Below, one piece after another: positions 16,005 to 23,408 of a DNA stretch of 64,000 nt; within the stretch, counting starts at the first letter, position 1, and each line of letters opens with the position of its first letter. Where the stretch lies: the NCBI GenBank assembly GCA_024235935.1, contig JACKLL010000011.1:1-64000 (forward strand). The letters run 5' to 3'. The notes beneath the pieces are model-generated. The model had not been told where the DNA came from and searched no databases. It saw nothing but the letters and a program-made list of their open reading frames with translations. The position numbers and the translations under genes are program-made. The stretch comes from Rhodoferax sp. (lineage in GTDB: Bacteria > Pseudomonadota > Gammaproteobacteria > Burkholderiales > Burkholderiaceae_C).

Positions 16005-17924
16005 TCAAGTGCCGGAGGTCGCGTCCTTCTCGCTCGACTGCTGCATCGCCCACATCTGGGCGTAGCGTCCCTTGGCAGCCAGCAGTTGCGCGTGCGGGCC
16101 GCGCTCGACAATCCGCCCGCCATCCATGACCAGGATCTCGTGCGCGTCGACCACTGTCGACAGGCGATGCGCAATCACCAGCGTGGTCTTGCCGCGCGCC
16201 ACGGTGCGCAGTTCAGCCTGGATCGCCCGCTCGTTGGCCGAGTCGAGCGCACTGGTGGCCTCGTCGAAGATCAGGATCGGGGGGTTCTTCAGCAGCGTGC
16301 GGGCTATCGCCACCCGCTGCTTCTCGCCACCGGAGAGCTTCAGTCCCCGCTCGCCCACCATGGCGCCGTAACCAGCCGGCGTGCTGGCGATGAAATCATG
16401 GATGCGCGCGGCCCGCGCGGCCTGCTCCACCTGTGCCTGGCTGGCACCCGGTGCGCCATAGGCGATGTTGTAGGCGATGGTGTCGTTGAACAGCACCGTG
16501 TCCTGCGGCACGATGCCGATCGCCTTGCGCACGCTGGCCTGCGTCACGGCGCGGATGTCCTGGCCGGCAATCGTGATGCGCCCGCCCTGGACGTCGTAGA
16601 AACGGTACAGCAGCCGCGCCAGGGTCGACTTGCCGGCCCCGGAGGGACCGACCACCGCCACCGTCTTGCCGGCGGGAATCTCGAAGCTGATGTCGTGCAG
16701 GATGGTGCGCGGCGCCAGCGCCTGCGCTGACGGCTTGCCGCTGTCGTAGCGGAACTCCACGTGCTCGAAGCGGATATCGGGTTCGCCGTCCAGCGCCAGC
16801 GGCCGCGCATCCGGCGGATCGGCGATCTCGCGCTCCTGCTCCATCAGCCGGAACATCTTGTCCAGGTCGGTCAGGCTCTGCTTGATCTCGCGGTACAGCG
16901 TGCCCAGGAAACCCAGCGGGATATAGAGCTGGATCATGAAGGCATTGACCATCACCAGATCGCCCAGCGTCATGCGCCCGTCGACCACCCCCTGTGTCGC
17001 ACGGTACAGCATGGCGACCAGGGACGCGGCAATGATCAGCTGCTGGCCGGTATTGAGCAGGCTCAGCGTGCTCTGGCTCTTGATGGCGGCCTTGCGGTAG
17101 CGCTCCAGGCTCTCGTCATAGCGGTGCGCCTCGAACTCCTCGTTGTTGAAGTACTTGACGGTCTCGTAGTTCAGCAGCGAGTCGATGGCCCGGCTGTGCG
17201 CCGACGAGTCGAGCTCGTTCATCTGGCGCCGGAACTGGGTGCGCCACTGCGTCACCGTGACCGTGAAGGTGATGTAGACCACCAGCGCGATGATGGTGAT
17301 CCAGGCGAACCAGACGTCGAACTTCACCGCCAGCAGCGTCAGCACCAGCGTGACCTCGATCAGCGTCGGACCGATGCTGTAGAGCGAATACGAGATCAGT
17401 GAATGCACGCCGCGCGTACCGCGCTCGATGTCGCGCGTCATGCCGCCGGTCTGGCGGTCGAGGTGAAAGCGCAGGCTCAGCGCGTGCAGGTGGCGAAACA
17501 CCTGCAGCGAGATCGACCGCGCCGCGCCCTCGGTCGCCTTGGCGAACACCAGCTCGCGCAACTCGGTGAACAGCGTCGTCGACAGGCGCAGCAGGCCGTA
17601 GCCGACCAGCAAGGCGGTCGGAACGACCAGCACCGCTTGCAGGATCTCGGCCGAGCCCGCCTGCGCCAGGTTGCGTCCGCCATTCGGGCTCAGGCCGTCC
17701 ACCAGTTGCTTGAGCAGCAAGGGCACACCGACATTGGCCAGCTTGGCGCCGATCATGAACGCCAGGGCAATACCCACCCGCCATTTGTACTGCCACAGGT
17801 AGGGCAGCAGGCGGCTCAGTGTGGACCAGTCGGAACGCCGGGCTTCGGCTGCGGAAGCATTCGGGACGGGGGCCGCGGGGGCGGACAGATCAGCAACACG
17901 GCGCATGCGGGACAATCCGGACAT
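16005..17924 (-). CDS. ABCB/Atm1-type ABC transporter, fused permease and ATPase
   Basis: A 639-residue half-transporter. The membrane domain covers roughly residues 45-340 with six helices (for example VGIALAFMIGAKLANVGVPLLL). It shows Atm1-like features including the LSLRFHLDRQTGGMTRDIERG segment and NYETVKYFNNEEFE. The ATPase has Walker A GPSGAGKST, Q-loop GIVPQDTVLFN, signature LSGGEKQR and Walker B ILIFDEATSALD. Atm1-type exporters act with glutathione-linked compounds, iron-sulfur precursors or metal conjugates; the true substrate is unknown. It would work as a homodimer in the inner membrane. It is convergent with pcaF and divergent from the thioesterase gene. Confidence 0.92.
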   Translation of the reverse strand: MSGLSRMRRVADLSAPAAPVPNASAAEARRSDWSTLSRLLPYLWQYKWRVGIALAFMIGAKLANVGVPLLLKQLVDGLSPNGGRNLAQAGSAEILQAVLVVPTALLVGYGLLRLSTTLFTELRELVFAKATEGAARSISLQVFRHLHALSLRFHLDRQTGGMTRDIERGTRGVHSLISYSLYSIGPTLIEVTLVLTLLAVKFDVWFAWITIIALVVYITFTVTVTQWRTQFRRQMNELDSSAHSRAIDSLLNYETVKYFNNEEFEAHRYDESLERYRKAAIKSQSTLSLLNTGQQLIIAASLVAMLYRATQGVVDGRMTLGDLVMVNAFMIQLYIPLGFLGTLYREIKQSLTDLDKMFRLMEQEREIADPPDARPLALDGEPDIRFEHVEFRYDSGKPSAQALAPRTILHDISFEIPAGKTVAVVGPSGAGKSTLARLLYRFYDVQGGRITIAGQDIRAVTQASVRKAIGIVPQDTVLFNDTIAYNIAYGAPGASQAQVEQAARAARIHDFIASTPAGYGAMVGERGLKLSGGEKQRVAIARTLLKNPPILIFDEATSALDSANERAIQAELRTVARGKTTLVIAHRLSTVVDAHEILVMDGGRIVERGPHAQLLAAKGRYAQMWAMQQSSEKDATSGT

Positions 17925-17967
17925 CAGAAAATTTCACAACCAGTAGCGCCCAGGCGCCACCCCGGGC

Positions 17968-18441
17968 ATGACCATCACACCCGCTTTGCAACAGGACGCC
18001 ATTGTGACCCCCTCCAACCCTTCCAACGCGCCTGAGGTCTTGTTGCCCACTGACAAGGAACTGGTGCTCAAGGTCATTCCGATGCCCGCCGACTGCAATG
18101 CCAACGGCGACATCTTCGGCGGCTGGGTCATGGCCCAGGTCGACCTGGCCGGCGCCGTGCTGCCGGCCCGCTACACCCGCGGGCGCCAGGTGACGGTGGC
18201 GGTAAACCAGTTCATCTTCAAGCAGCCGGTGCGCGTGGGCGACATCCTGTCGTTCTTTGCCTCGGTGACGCGCATCGGCCGCACCTCGGTTACCGTGCAG
18301 GTCGAGGTCTTTGCCGAGCACTTCCACAAGCAGGGCAAGTACGTCAAGGTGACGGAGGCCTCGCTCACGTATGTATCGGTCGATGAGGCGGGCAAACCAC
18401 GCCCCATCGCACAGCCGGACGCCGCGCCGCCCACCCGCTAG
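17968..18441 (+). CDS. Acyl-CoA thioesterase, YciA-type hotdog fold
   Basis: A 157-residue hotdog thioesterase. The core motif is NANGDIFGGWVMAQVDLAGA, whose Asp is catalytic in YciA and BACH relatives; RQVTVAVNQFIFKQPVRVGD and TEASLTYVSVDEAGKPRPI follow. It would hydrolyse acyl-CoAs in the cytoplasm to free CoA. Its last four bases overlap the end of the convergent crotonase gene. About 20 extra N-terminal residues precede the domain; an internal GTG start a few codons in is possible. Confidence 0.88.
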   Translation: MTITPALQQDAIVTPSNPSNAPEVLLPTDKELVLKVIPMPADCNANGDIFGGWVMAQVDLAGAVLPARYTRGRQVTVAVNQFIFKQPVRVGDILSFFASVTRIGRTSVTVQVEVFAEHFHKQGKYVKVTEASLTYVSVDEAGKPRPIAQPDAAPPTR

Positions 18442-19244
18442 GCTTTGCCGTGCCGCCCGGCCCCGGCGGCAAATCGGGCAGCGCCTTGCAAGGCATCGTC
18501 CAGGCAGGTCTTGCCACGCTCCCACTCCTGGTGCAGCGCCTGCGCCAGCGGCAGGTCCCATTGCGCATGGGCGCTGGCGCGGTCGGCGCGCATCGTGGCC
18601 TGCGGAAAAGCCGCCAGTTGCGCCGCCAGTTCCAGCGCCGCCGCCCGCGCCCCACCGCTGGCAACGACCCGGTTGCACAGCCCCATCTGCAATGCCTCGG
18701 TTGCCTCCACCTTGCGCCCGGTCAGGATCAGGTCCATTGCGCGGCCCATGCCGATCAGCCGCGGCAGGCGCACCGTGCCGCCATCGATGAGCGGCACGCC
18801 GAAGCGCCGGCAATAGATGCCGAAGTAGGCATCCGCCTCCATCACCCGCATGTCGCACCACAGGGCCAGCTCCATGCCCCCGGCGACAGCCGCCCCGCTG
18901 ACGGCTGCGATCACCGGCTTGGACAGCAGCAACCGGGACGGGCCCATCGGCCCCGGGACTGGCAGATCGGCAGGGTCGAAGTCCAGCGTGGATGCCAGCA
19001 CCTGCGCAGCGTCGGGCGACTGCGCCAGCACCCGGGTGGCGGCCTGCAGGTCCCAGCCGGCACAGAAATGGCCGTGCACACCGTGAAACACGGCGACGCG
19101 GGCATCGAGGTCGGCCTCAAACGCCGTGAAGGCCTGGTACAGCGCCAGCGCGGTCGGAGCGTCCACGGCATTGCGCACGTCGGGTCGGCACAGTGTCACC
19201 AAGGTGACGCTGCCATGGCGGCTGGTTTCCACTGTGTTTGTCAT
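18438..19244 (-). CDS. Crotonase/enoyl-CoA hydratase family protein
   Basis: About 268 residues with the crotonase fold: GHFCAGWDLQA (oxyanion loop), SGAAVAGGMELALWCDMRVM and VPLIDGGTVRLPRLIGMGRA. The last motif has an Asp where the classical hydratase has its second acidic residue, so it may be a hydratase, an isomerase or another crotonase reaction; I do not commit. Two ATGs (19253, 19244) are close; 19244 is used because MTNTVETSRHGSVTLVTL fits the usual start. It is divergent from livH with about 108 bases between, suggesting a link between this enzyme and the solute taken up by the Liv system. Confidence 0.82.
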   Translation of the reverse strand: MTNTVETSRHGSVTLVTLCRPDVRNAVDAPTALALYQAFTAFEADLDARVAVFHGVHGHFCAGWDLQAATRVLAQSPDAAQVLASTLDFDPADLPVPGPMGPSRLLLSKPVIAAVSGAAVAGGMELALWCDMRVMEADAYFGIYCRRFGVPLIDGGTVRLPRLIGMGRAMDLILTGRKVEATEALQMGLCNRVVASGGARAAALELAAQLAAFPQATMRADRASAHAQWDLPLAQALHQEWERGKTCLDDALQGAARFAAGAGRHGKA

Positions 19245-19352
19245 GAAATGCATTAAAGGAGCACCGCCCGCGAAACGGCTATCGGGGACAACCCTCAACG
19301 GGTTTCAGCGCTTAACCGCTATAAACAACGCAAGACAAGAAGAGGGGACTGC

Positions 19353-20228
19353 GTGATATTTCTGCAACTGGTGATCAGTGGCATCGCACAGGGCTGCATA
19401 TACGGTCTGATCGCCTTGGGTTTCGTGCTCATCTACAAGGGCACGGAAACCGTGAGCTTTGCCCAGGGCGACCTGATGATGCTCGGTGCCTTCGGCGGCC
19501 TGGCCTGCATGACCATGCTCGACTTTCCGTTCTGGCTGGCTGTCATCTGCGCCGTTGCCGGCATGGGCCTGTTCGGTTTCCTGATCGAGCGGGTCGTGAT
19601 CCGCCCCATCCTGGGGCAGCCGGCTTTCACCATCGTGATGCTCACCATCGGCATCGGCTATGTGGCGCGGGGTGCCATCACGATGATTCCGGTCATCGGC
19701 ACGGAGACCCATACCATGCCCGTGCCTTACAAGGACCAGATCTGGCGGCTCGGCACGCTGGTGCTCAACGTAGAGCAGATGGTCGTGATCGCCGTCACCG
19801 CCATCCTGTGCGGCGTGTTGTATGCGCTGTTCAAGTACAGCAAGATCGGCATCGCCATGCAGGCCTCGTCGCAGAACCAGCTCGCCGCCTATTACATGGG
19901 CATTCCGGTCAAGCGCATCAACGGTCTGGTCTGGGCGCTGGCAGCGTCGGTGGCGGCCATTGCCGGCCTGTTGCTGGCGCCGATCACCTTCGTGCATGCC
20001 AACATGGGCTTCATCGGTCTGAAGGCCTTTCCGGCGGCGGTCGTCGGCGGCTTCGGCAGCCTGCCGGGTGCCATCGTCGGCGGCCTGATCATCGGCATCG
20101 TCGAGTCGCTGGCCGGCTTCTATGCCCCGGCCGGCGTCAAGGACGTCGCCCCTTACGTGGTGGTGCTGATCATGCTGATGGTCAAGCCCAACGGCCTGTT
20201 CGGCGAAAAACTGAGAAAGAAAGTCTGA
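19353..20228 (+). CDS. livH: Branched-chain amino acid-type ABC transporter permease LivH
   Basis: A 291-residue inner-membrane permease with about eight helices. Family signatures are GCIYGLIALGFVLIYKGTETV near the N terminus, GYVARGAITM and the C-terminal FPAAVVGGFGSLPGAIVGG loop. The start is a GTG at 19353 with an AGAGGGGA sequence upstream; no ATG fits. It is the first gene of a unit livH, livM, livG, livF, acyl-CoA ligase and binding protein. Despite the name, many Liv-type systems in this order carry aromatic or aliphatic acids or amides, and the ligase in the operon points that way here. Confidence 0.9.
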   Translation: MIFLQLVISGIAQGCIYGLIALGFVLIYKGTETVSFAQGDLMMLGAFGGLACMTMLDFPFWLAVICAVAGMGLFGFLIERVVIRPILGQPAFTIVMLTIGIGYVARGAITMIPVIGTETHTMPVPYKDQIWRLGTLVLNVEQMVVIAVTAILCGVLYALFKYSKIGIAMQASSQNQLAAYYMGIPVKRINGLVWALAASVAAIAGLLLAPITFVHANMGFIGLKAFPAAVVGGFGSLPGAIVGGLIIGIVESLAGFYAPAGVKDVAPYVVVLIMLMVKPNGLFGEKLRKKV

Positions 20229-20286
20229 GGACCTGCGGGACCGATACCGGCGGTGCAGCCGCTGGTGCAAGCCCTGACTGAACAAC

Positions 20287-21363
20287 ATGCGATTCATCTT
20301 CAAGACCGACTACGCCCAGGACATCCGCCTGGCCAAACACGGCGGCCACGTGTTCTGGTACAGCCTGATGCTGCTGTTCCTGCTCGCCGCACCCTGGCTG
20401 ATCGACGAGTACTGGCTGGCACAGCTCACCTTCATCCTGATTTACGCCATCGCCGGCCTGGGTCTGATGCTGCTGGCCGGGTTCACCGGGCAGTTCTCGC
20501 TCGGCCACGCCGCCTTCCTGGGCGTGGGCGCCTATACGCAGGCGGTGTTCACCAACATGGGCGTCCCGTTTCCACTGGCCCTGGCACTGGCCGCCGGCAT
20601 CTCTGCGGCGGTGGGCGTGGTCGTGGGCTTGCCGGCGCTGCGCGTCAAGGGCATCTACCTCGGCATCGCGACCATCGCGTTCGGCTTCATCGTCGAAGAA
20701 GGATTCGCGCGCTGGGAATCGGTCACTGGCGGCAACTCGGGCATGAGCGTGAAGTCGCCCGAGATGTTCGGCTGGGTCCTGGGTTCGGGCGCCGAGTTCT
20801 ACGGCCTGTGCCTGTTGATCACCGTGCTGGCGACGCTGGGCATCCTGAACCTGTTGCGCTCCTCGACCGGCCGCGCCTTCGTGGCCATCCGCGACTCCGA
20901 GATCTCGGCGCAGAGCATGGGCATCAACCTGGCGCGCTACAAGACGCTGTCGTTCGCGATCTCGGCGGCGCTCGCCGGGGTGGCGGGCGCCCTGTATGCG
21001 CACAAGCTGCGCTTCATCTCGCCCGACCAGTTCAACATCCTGCAGTCGATCGACCTGCTGCTGATGGTCGTCATCGGCGGGCTGGGGTCGGTGCACGGCG
21101 CGTTCCTGGGTGCGATCTTCCTGATCTCCATGCCGCAGTTGATCTCCCTGAGCAAGGACCACCTGCCGACCTTCATCGGCCAGGCGCCGGGGCTGCAAGG
21201 CCTGGTCTACGGCCTGGTGCTGATCGGCTTCGTGCTGTTCGAGCCCCTGGGCCTGTACGGGCGCTGGCTCAAGATCCGCACCTATCTGCAGACCTTCCCG
21301 TTCTACCGCAAGGGCATGTTCAAGCGGCAGAAATCGTTCCAGAAATCGGACCGCCTGCGATGA
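20287..21363 (+). CDS. livM: Branched-chain amino acid-type ABC transporter permease LivM
   Basis: A 358-residue second permease of the Liv system. It has IAGLGLMLLAGFTGQFSLGH (the family hallmark), LPALRVKGIYLGIATIAFGF and SIDLLLMVVIGGLGSVHGAF, with a positively charged C-terminal tail (FKRQKSFQKSDRLR). It would pair with LivH in the membrane. Its TGA overlaps the ATG of a repeat-derived small reading frame (ATGA), which separates it from livG. In related operons livM and livG are usually adjacent. Confidence 0.91.
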   Translation: MRFIFKTDYAQDIRLAKHGGHVFWYSLMLLFLLAAPWLIDEYWLAQLTFILIYAIAGLGLMLLAGFTGQFSLGHAAFLGVGAYTQAVFTNMGVPFPLALALAAGISAAVGVVVGLPALRVKGIYLGIATIAFGFIVEEGFARWESVTGGNSGMSVKSPEMFGWVLGSGAEFYGLCLLITVLATLGILNLLRSSTGRAFVAIRDSEISAQSMGINLARYKTLSFAISAALAGVAGALYAHKLRFISPDQFNILQSIDLLLMVVIGGLGSVHGAFLGAIFLISMPQLISLSKDHLPTFIGQAPGLQGLVYGLVLIGFVLFEPLGLYGRWLKIRTYLQTFPFYRKGMFKRQKSFQKSDRLR

Positions 21364-21641
21364 AAGACACCCCCCGTCTGTACGGTCGCACTGCGTGTAA
21401 ACCGTCCGAGTCGTGGCGCTGCCAGAGGCAGGCGCCCCTTCGGCCCGTCCAAGCCTGCGCAGGCAGACCTGGAACTGCGGGCCTCAGCCCCACGGGGGGG
21501 CGCCCCCAACGGCCTGGCAAAGCCAGTTCCGCGGGAGCCTGGGTTGGCCGGCTGCGCGGCCCGTGGACGGGCCTGCCCCGCGGCCAATCGAGCTTTCACG
21601 TGTCGTGGGTCGCGCTCAGCGCGGTGGAGCAACAGAGATGA
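21360..21641 (+). repeat. Intergenic repeat element, copy A, with a 93-codon in-frame reading frame between livM and livG
   Basis: This 282-base stretch fills the livM-livG junction. It resembles the element at 44449-44808 on the other strand: about 165 bases after ACTGCGTGTAA match with roughly one difference in eight and no gaps. It is rich in stems such as GCTGCCAGAGGCAGGC and GGGGGGGCGCCCCC. It reads as one open frame that starts MKDTPRLYGRTACKPSES. Its ATG overlaps the livM stop (ATGA at 21360) and its TGA overlaps the livG start (ATGA at 21638). The predicted peptide is rich in Arg, Pro and Gly and matches no family I know. I cannot say whether it is translated for its own sake or only keeps ribosomes moving across the insertion. 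Confidence 0.75.
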
Positions 21642-22435
21642 CTGCGCATCTTCTTTCTGCCAAGGACCTGACGGTCCGCTTCGGCGGCGTGGTCGCCGTG
21701 GACAATGTCAGTTTCGACGTGCTGCCCGGCGAGGTGTTCACGCTGATCGGCCCCAATGGCGCCGGCAAGACGACGGTGTTCAACCTGATCAGCCGCATCT
21801 ACACCCCGACCGCCGGCCAGATCACCTACCTGGGCAACAGCCTCACGGCGCATCCTCCGCACGACATTGCGGCGCTGGGCATCGCGCGCACGTTCCAGAA
21901 CATCGAGCTGTTCGAACACGCGTCGGTGCTGCACAACCTGCTGATCGGCGGCCACACCCACCGCAAGACCGGTTTCTGGAGCGAGCTGTTCTTCACCAGG
22001 AAGACGATGGCCGCCGAGATCGAGGCGCGCGAGAAAGCGGAGCGGGTGATCGACTTTCTCGACCTGCAGCACCACCGCGACTCCATGGTCGCTGGGCTTC
22101 CCTATGGCGTGCGCAAGGTGGTGGAGCTTGGCCGGGCCTTGTGCACCGAACCCAAGCTGTTGCTGCTCGACGAACCGTCGTCCGGACTGAACGTGGAGGA
22201 AACCGACGACATGGCTTTCTGGATCGCCGACATCAAGAATGAACTGGGCATCACCGTGCTCATGGTCGAACACGACATGTCGCTGGTATCCAAGGTCTCC
22301 GACCGCGTGGTCGCGATGAACCAGGGCGCCGTGCTGGCCATGGGAACCCCGCGCGAGGTGCAGAACGATCCCGGCGTCATCGAGGCCTACCTCGGCTCGA
22401 TCGACGATGTGTCGTCGCTGCGGAGGCCTTCATGA
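21638..22435 (+). CDS. livG: Liv-type ABC transporter ATP-binding protein LivG
   Basis: About 265 residues. It has Walker A GPNGAGKTT, Q-loop ARTFQNIELF, signature region LPYGVRKVVELGRAL (where the usual LSGGQ is replaced, as is common in LivG) and Walker B LLLLDEPSSGLN, with the C-terminal LivG tail DPGVIEAYLG. The ATG at 21638 gives the normal start (MTAHLLSAKDLTVRFGG). The frame stays open upstream to 21413, but that part is the repeat element and not a real extension. Its TGA overlaps the next small frame. Confidence 0.92.
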   Translation: MTAHLLSAKDLTVRFGGVVAVDNVSFDVLPGEVFTLIGPNGAGKTTVFNLISRIYTPTAGQITYLGNSLTAHPPHDIAALGIARTFQNIELFEHASVLHNLLIGGHTHRKTGFWSELFFTRKTMAAEIEAREKAERVIDFLDLQHHRDSMVAGLPYGVRKVVELGRALCTEPKLLLLDEPSSGLNVEETDDMAFWIADIKNELGITVLMVEHDMSLVSKVSDRVVAMNQGAVLAMGTPREVQNDPGVIEAYLGSIDDVSSLRRPS

Positions 22436-22614
22436 GCCGCCGGGCCGTTCCCAAGGCGAATGCCGCAGCGCGCAGCGCGGAGGCACGTCCGGTACTCCGC
22501 CGGGCCGTTCCCAAGGCGAATGCCGCAGCGCGCAGCGCGGAGGCACGTCCGGTACTCCGCCGGGCCGTTCCCAAGGCGAATGCCGCAGTGCGCAGCGCGG
22601 AGGCGATCCAATGA
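22432..22614 (+). repeat. Tandem 60-base repeat (2.7 copies) forming a 60-codon frame between livG and livF
   Basis: From 22437 to 22604 a 60-base unit occurs two full times and a third time for 44 bases with one change. Because 60 is a multiple of three the frame stays open and gives a 20-residue unit (RAVPKANAAARSAEARPVLR) repeated. The frame has its own GGAGG five bases upstream. It starts on an ATGA overlapping the livG stop and stops on an ATGA overlapping the livF start. Each unit contains GGAGG, and the one in the last unit is the apparent ribosome-binding site of livF. The bases ATGAGC occur at both borders (22432 and 22611). Units are contiguous without spacers. Function unknown; likely a mobile or slipped intergenic repeat. 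Confidence 0.8.
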
Positions 22615-23408
22615 GCACCACACCCGTGCCCGTGAGTGACCAGCCGGTGCTCAAGCTGCTCAATGTGGAGAGCGCCTATGGCCCGATCCGGGCGATCCGG
22701 GGCGTCAGCCTGCAGGTGCGCCGCGGCGAGATCGGCACTGTGCTGGGCTCCAATGGGGCTGGCAAAACGACGATTCTCAAGACCATCTCCGGCATCATCG
22801 ACCCGCGCAAGGGTTCGATCGAGTTCAAGGGCGAGGACATCACCGCGAAGGACCCCGCCTTCATCGTGCAGCAGGGCCTGTCGCACGTGCCCGAAGGCCG
22901 CGAGGTGTTTCCGCTGCTCAGCGTGCGCGACAACCTGCTGATGGGCGCCTACACCCGCAACGATGCCGACGGCGTGGCGCGGGACATCGAGGCGGTGTTC
23001 GGCTATTTCCCCATCCTCAAGGAACGCGCAAGCCAGGACGCCGGGCTGCTGTCCGGCGGCCAGCAGCAGATGCTGTCCATCTCGCGCGCGCTGATGGCCA
23101 AGCCCGACCTGATCCTGCTCGACGAACCCAGCCTGGGGCTCTCGCCCAAGCTGACCAAGGAGATCTTCGAGATCGTCGTGCGCATCAATCGCGAGCGCGG
23201 CACCACCATTTTGCTGGTCGAGCAGAACGCCAACATGGCGCTCAACGCCTCCGACTACGGTTACGTGCTGGAGAACGGCCGCATCGTCATGGAAGACACC
23301 TGCGCCCGGCTGCGCGAGAAGGAGGACATCAAGGAGTTCTACCTCGGCATGAAGGAAGAGGGCCAGCGCGCCGAGCGGCGCTGGAAGAAGAAGAAGAACT
23401 GGAGATGA
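22611..23408 (+). CDS. livF: Liv-type ABC transporter ATP-binding protein LivF
   Basis: About 265 residues. It has Walker A GSNGAGKTT, the LivF-typical Q-loop region GLSHVPEGREVFPLLSVRDNL, signature LLSGGQQQML and Walker B LILLDEPSLGLSP. The C terminus is unusually basic (KKKKNW), encoded by a purine-rich run that doubles as the ribosome-binding region of the next gene. The ATG at 22611 follows GGAGG contributed by the upstream tandem repeat. Its stop overlaps the ligase start in ATGA. Confidence 0.92.
   Translation: MSTTPVPVSDQPVLKLLNVESAYGPIRAIRGVSLQVRRGEIGTVLGSNGAGKTTILKTISGIIDPRKGSIEFKGEDITAKDPAFIVQQGLSHVPEGREVFPLLSVRDNLLMGAYTRNDADGVARDIEAVFGYFPILKERASQDAGLLSGGQQQMLSISRALMAKPDLILLDEPSLGLSPKLTKEIFEIVVRINRERGTTILLVEQNANMALNASDYGYVLENGRIVMEDTCARLREKEDIKEFYLGMKEEGQRAERRWKKKKNWR

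Noticed and set aside
21413..21637. N-terminal extension of LivG starting MALPEAGAP.
   Set aside because: The sequence is the repeat element, also present at 44.5 kb away from livG; normal LivG starts at 21638.
22437..22604. CRISPR-like array.
   Set aside because: Units are contiguous without spacers, 60 bases long and in frame; no cas gene is near.
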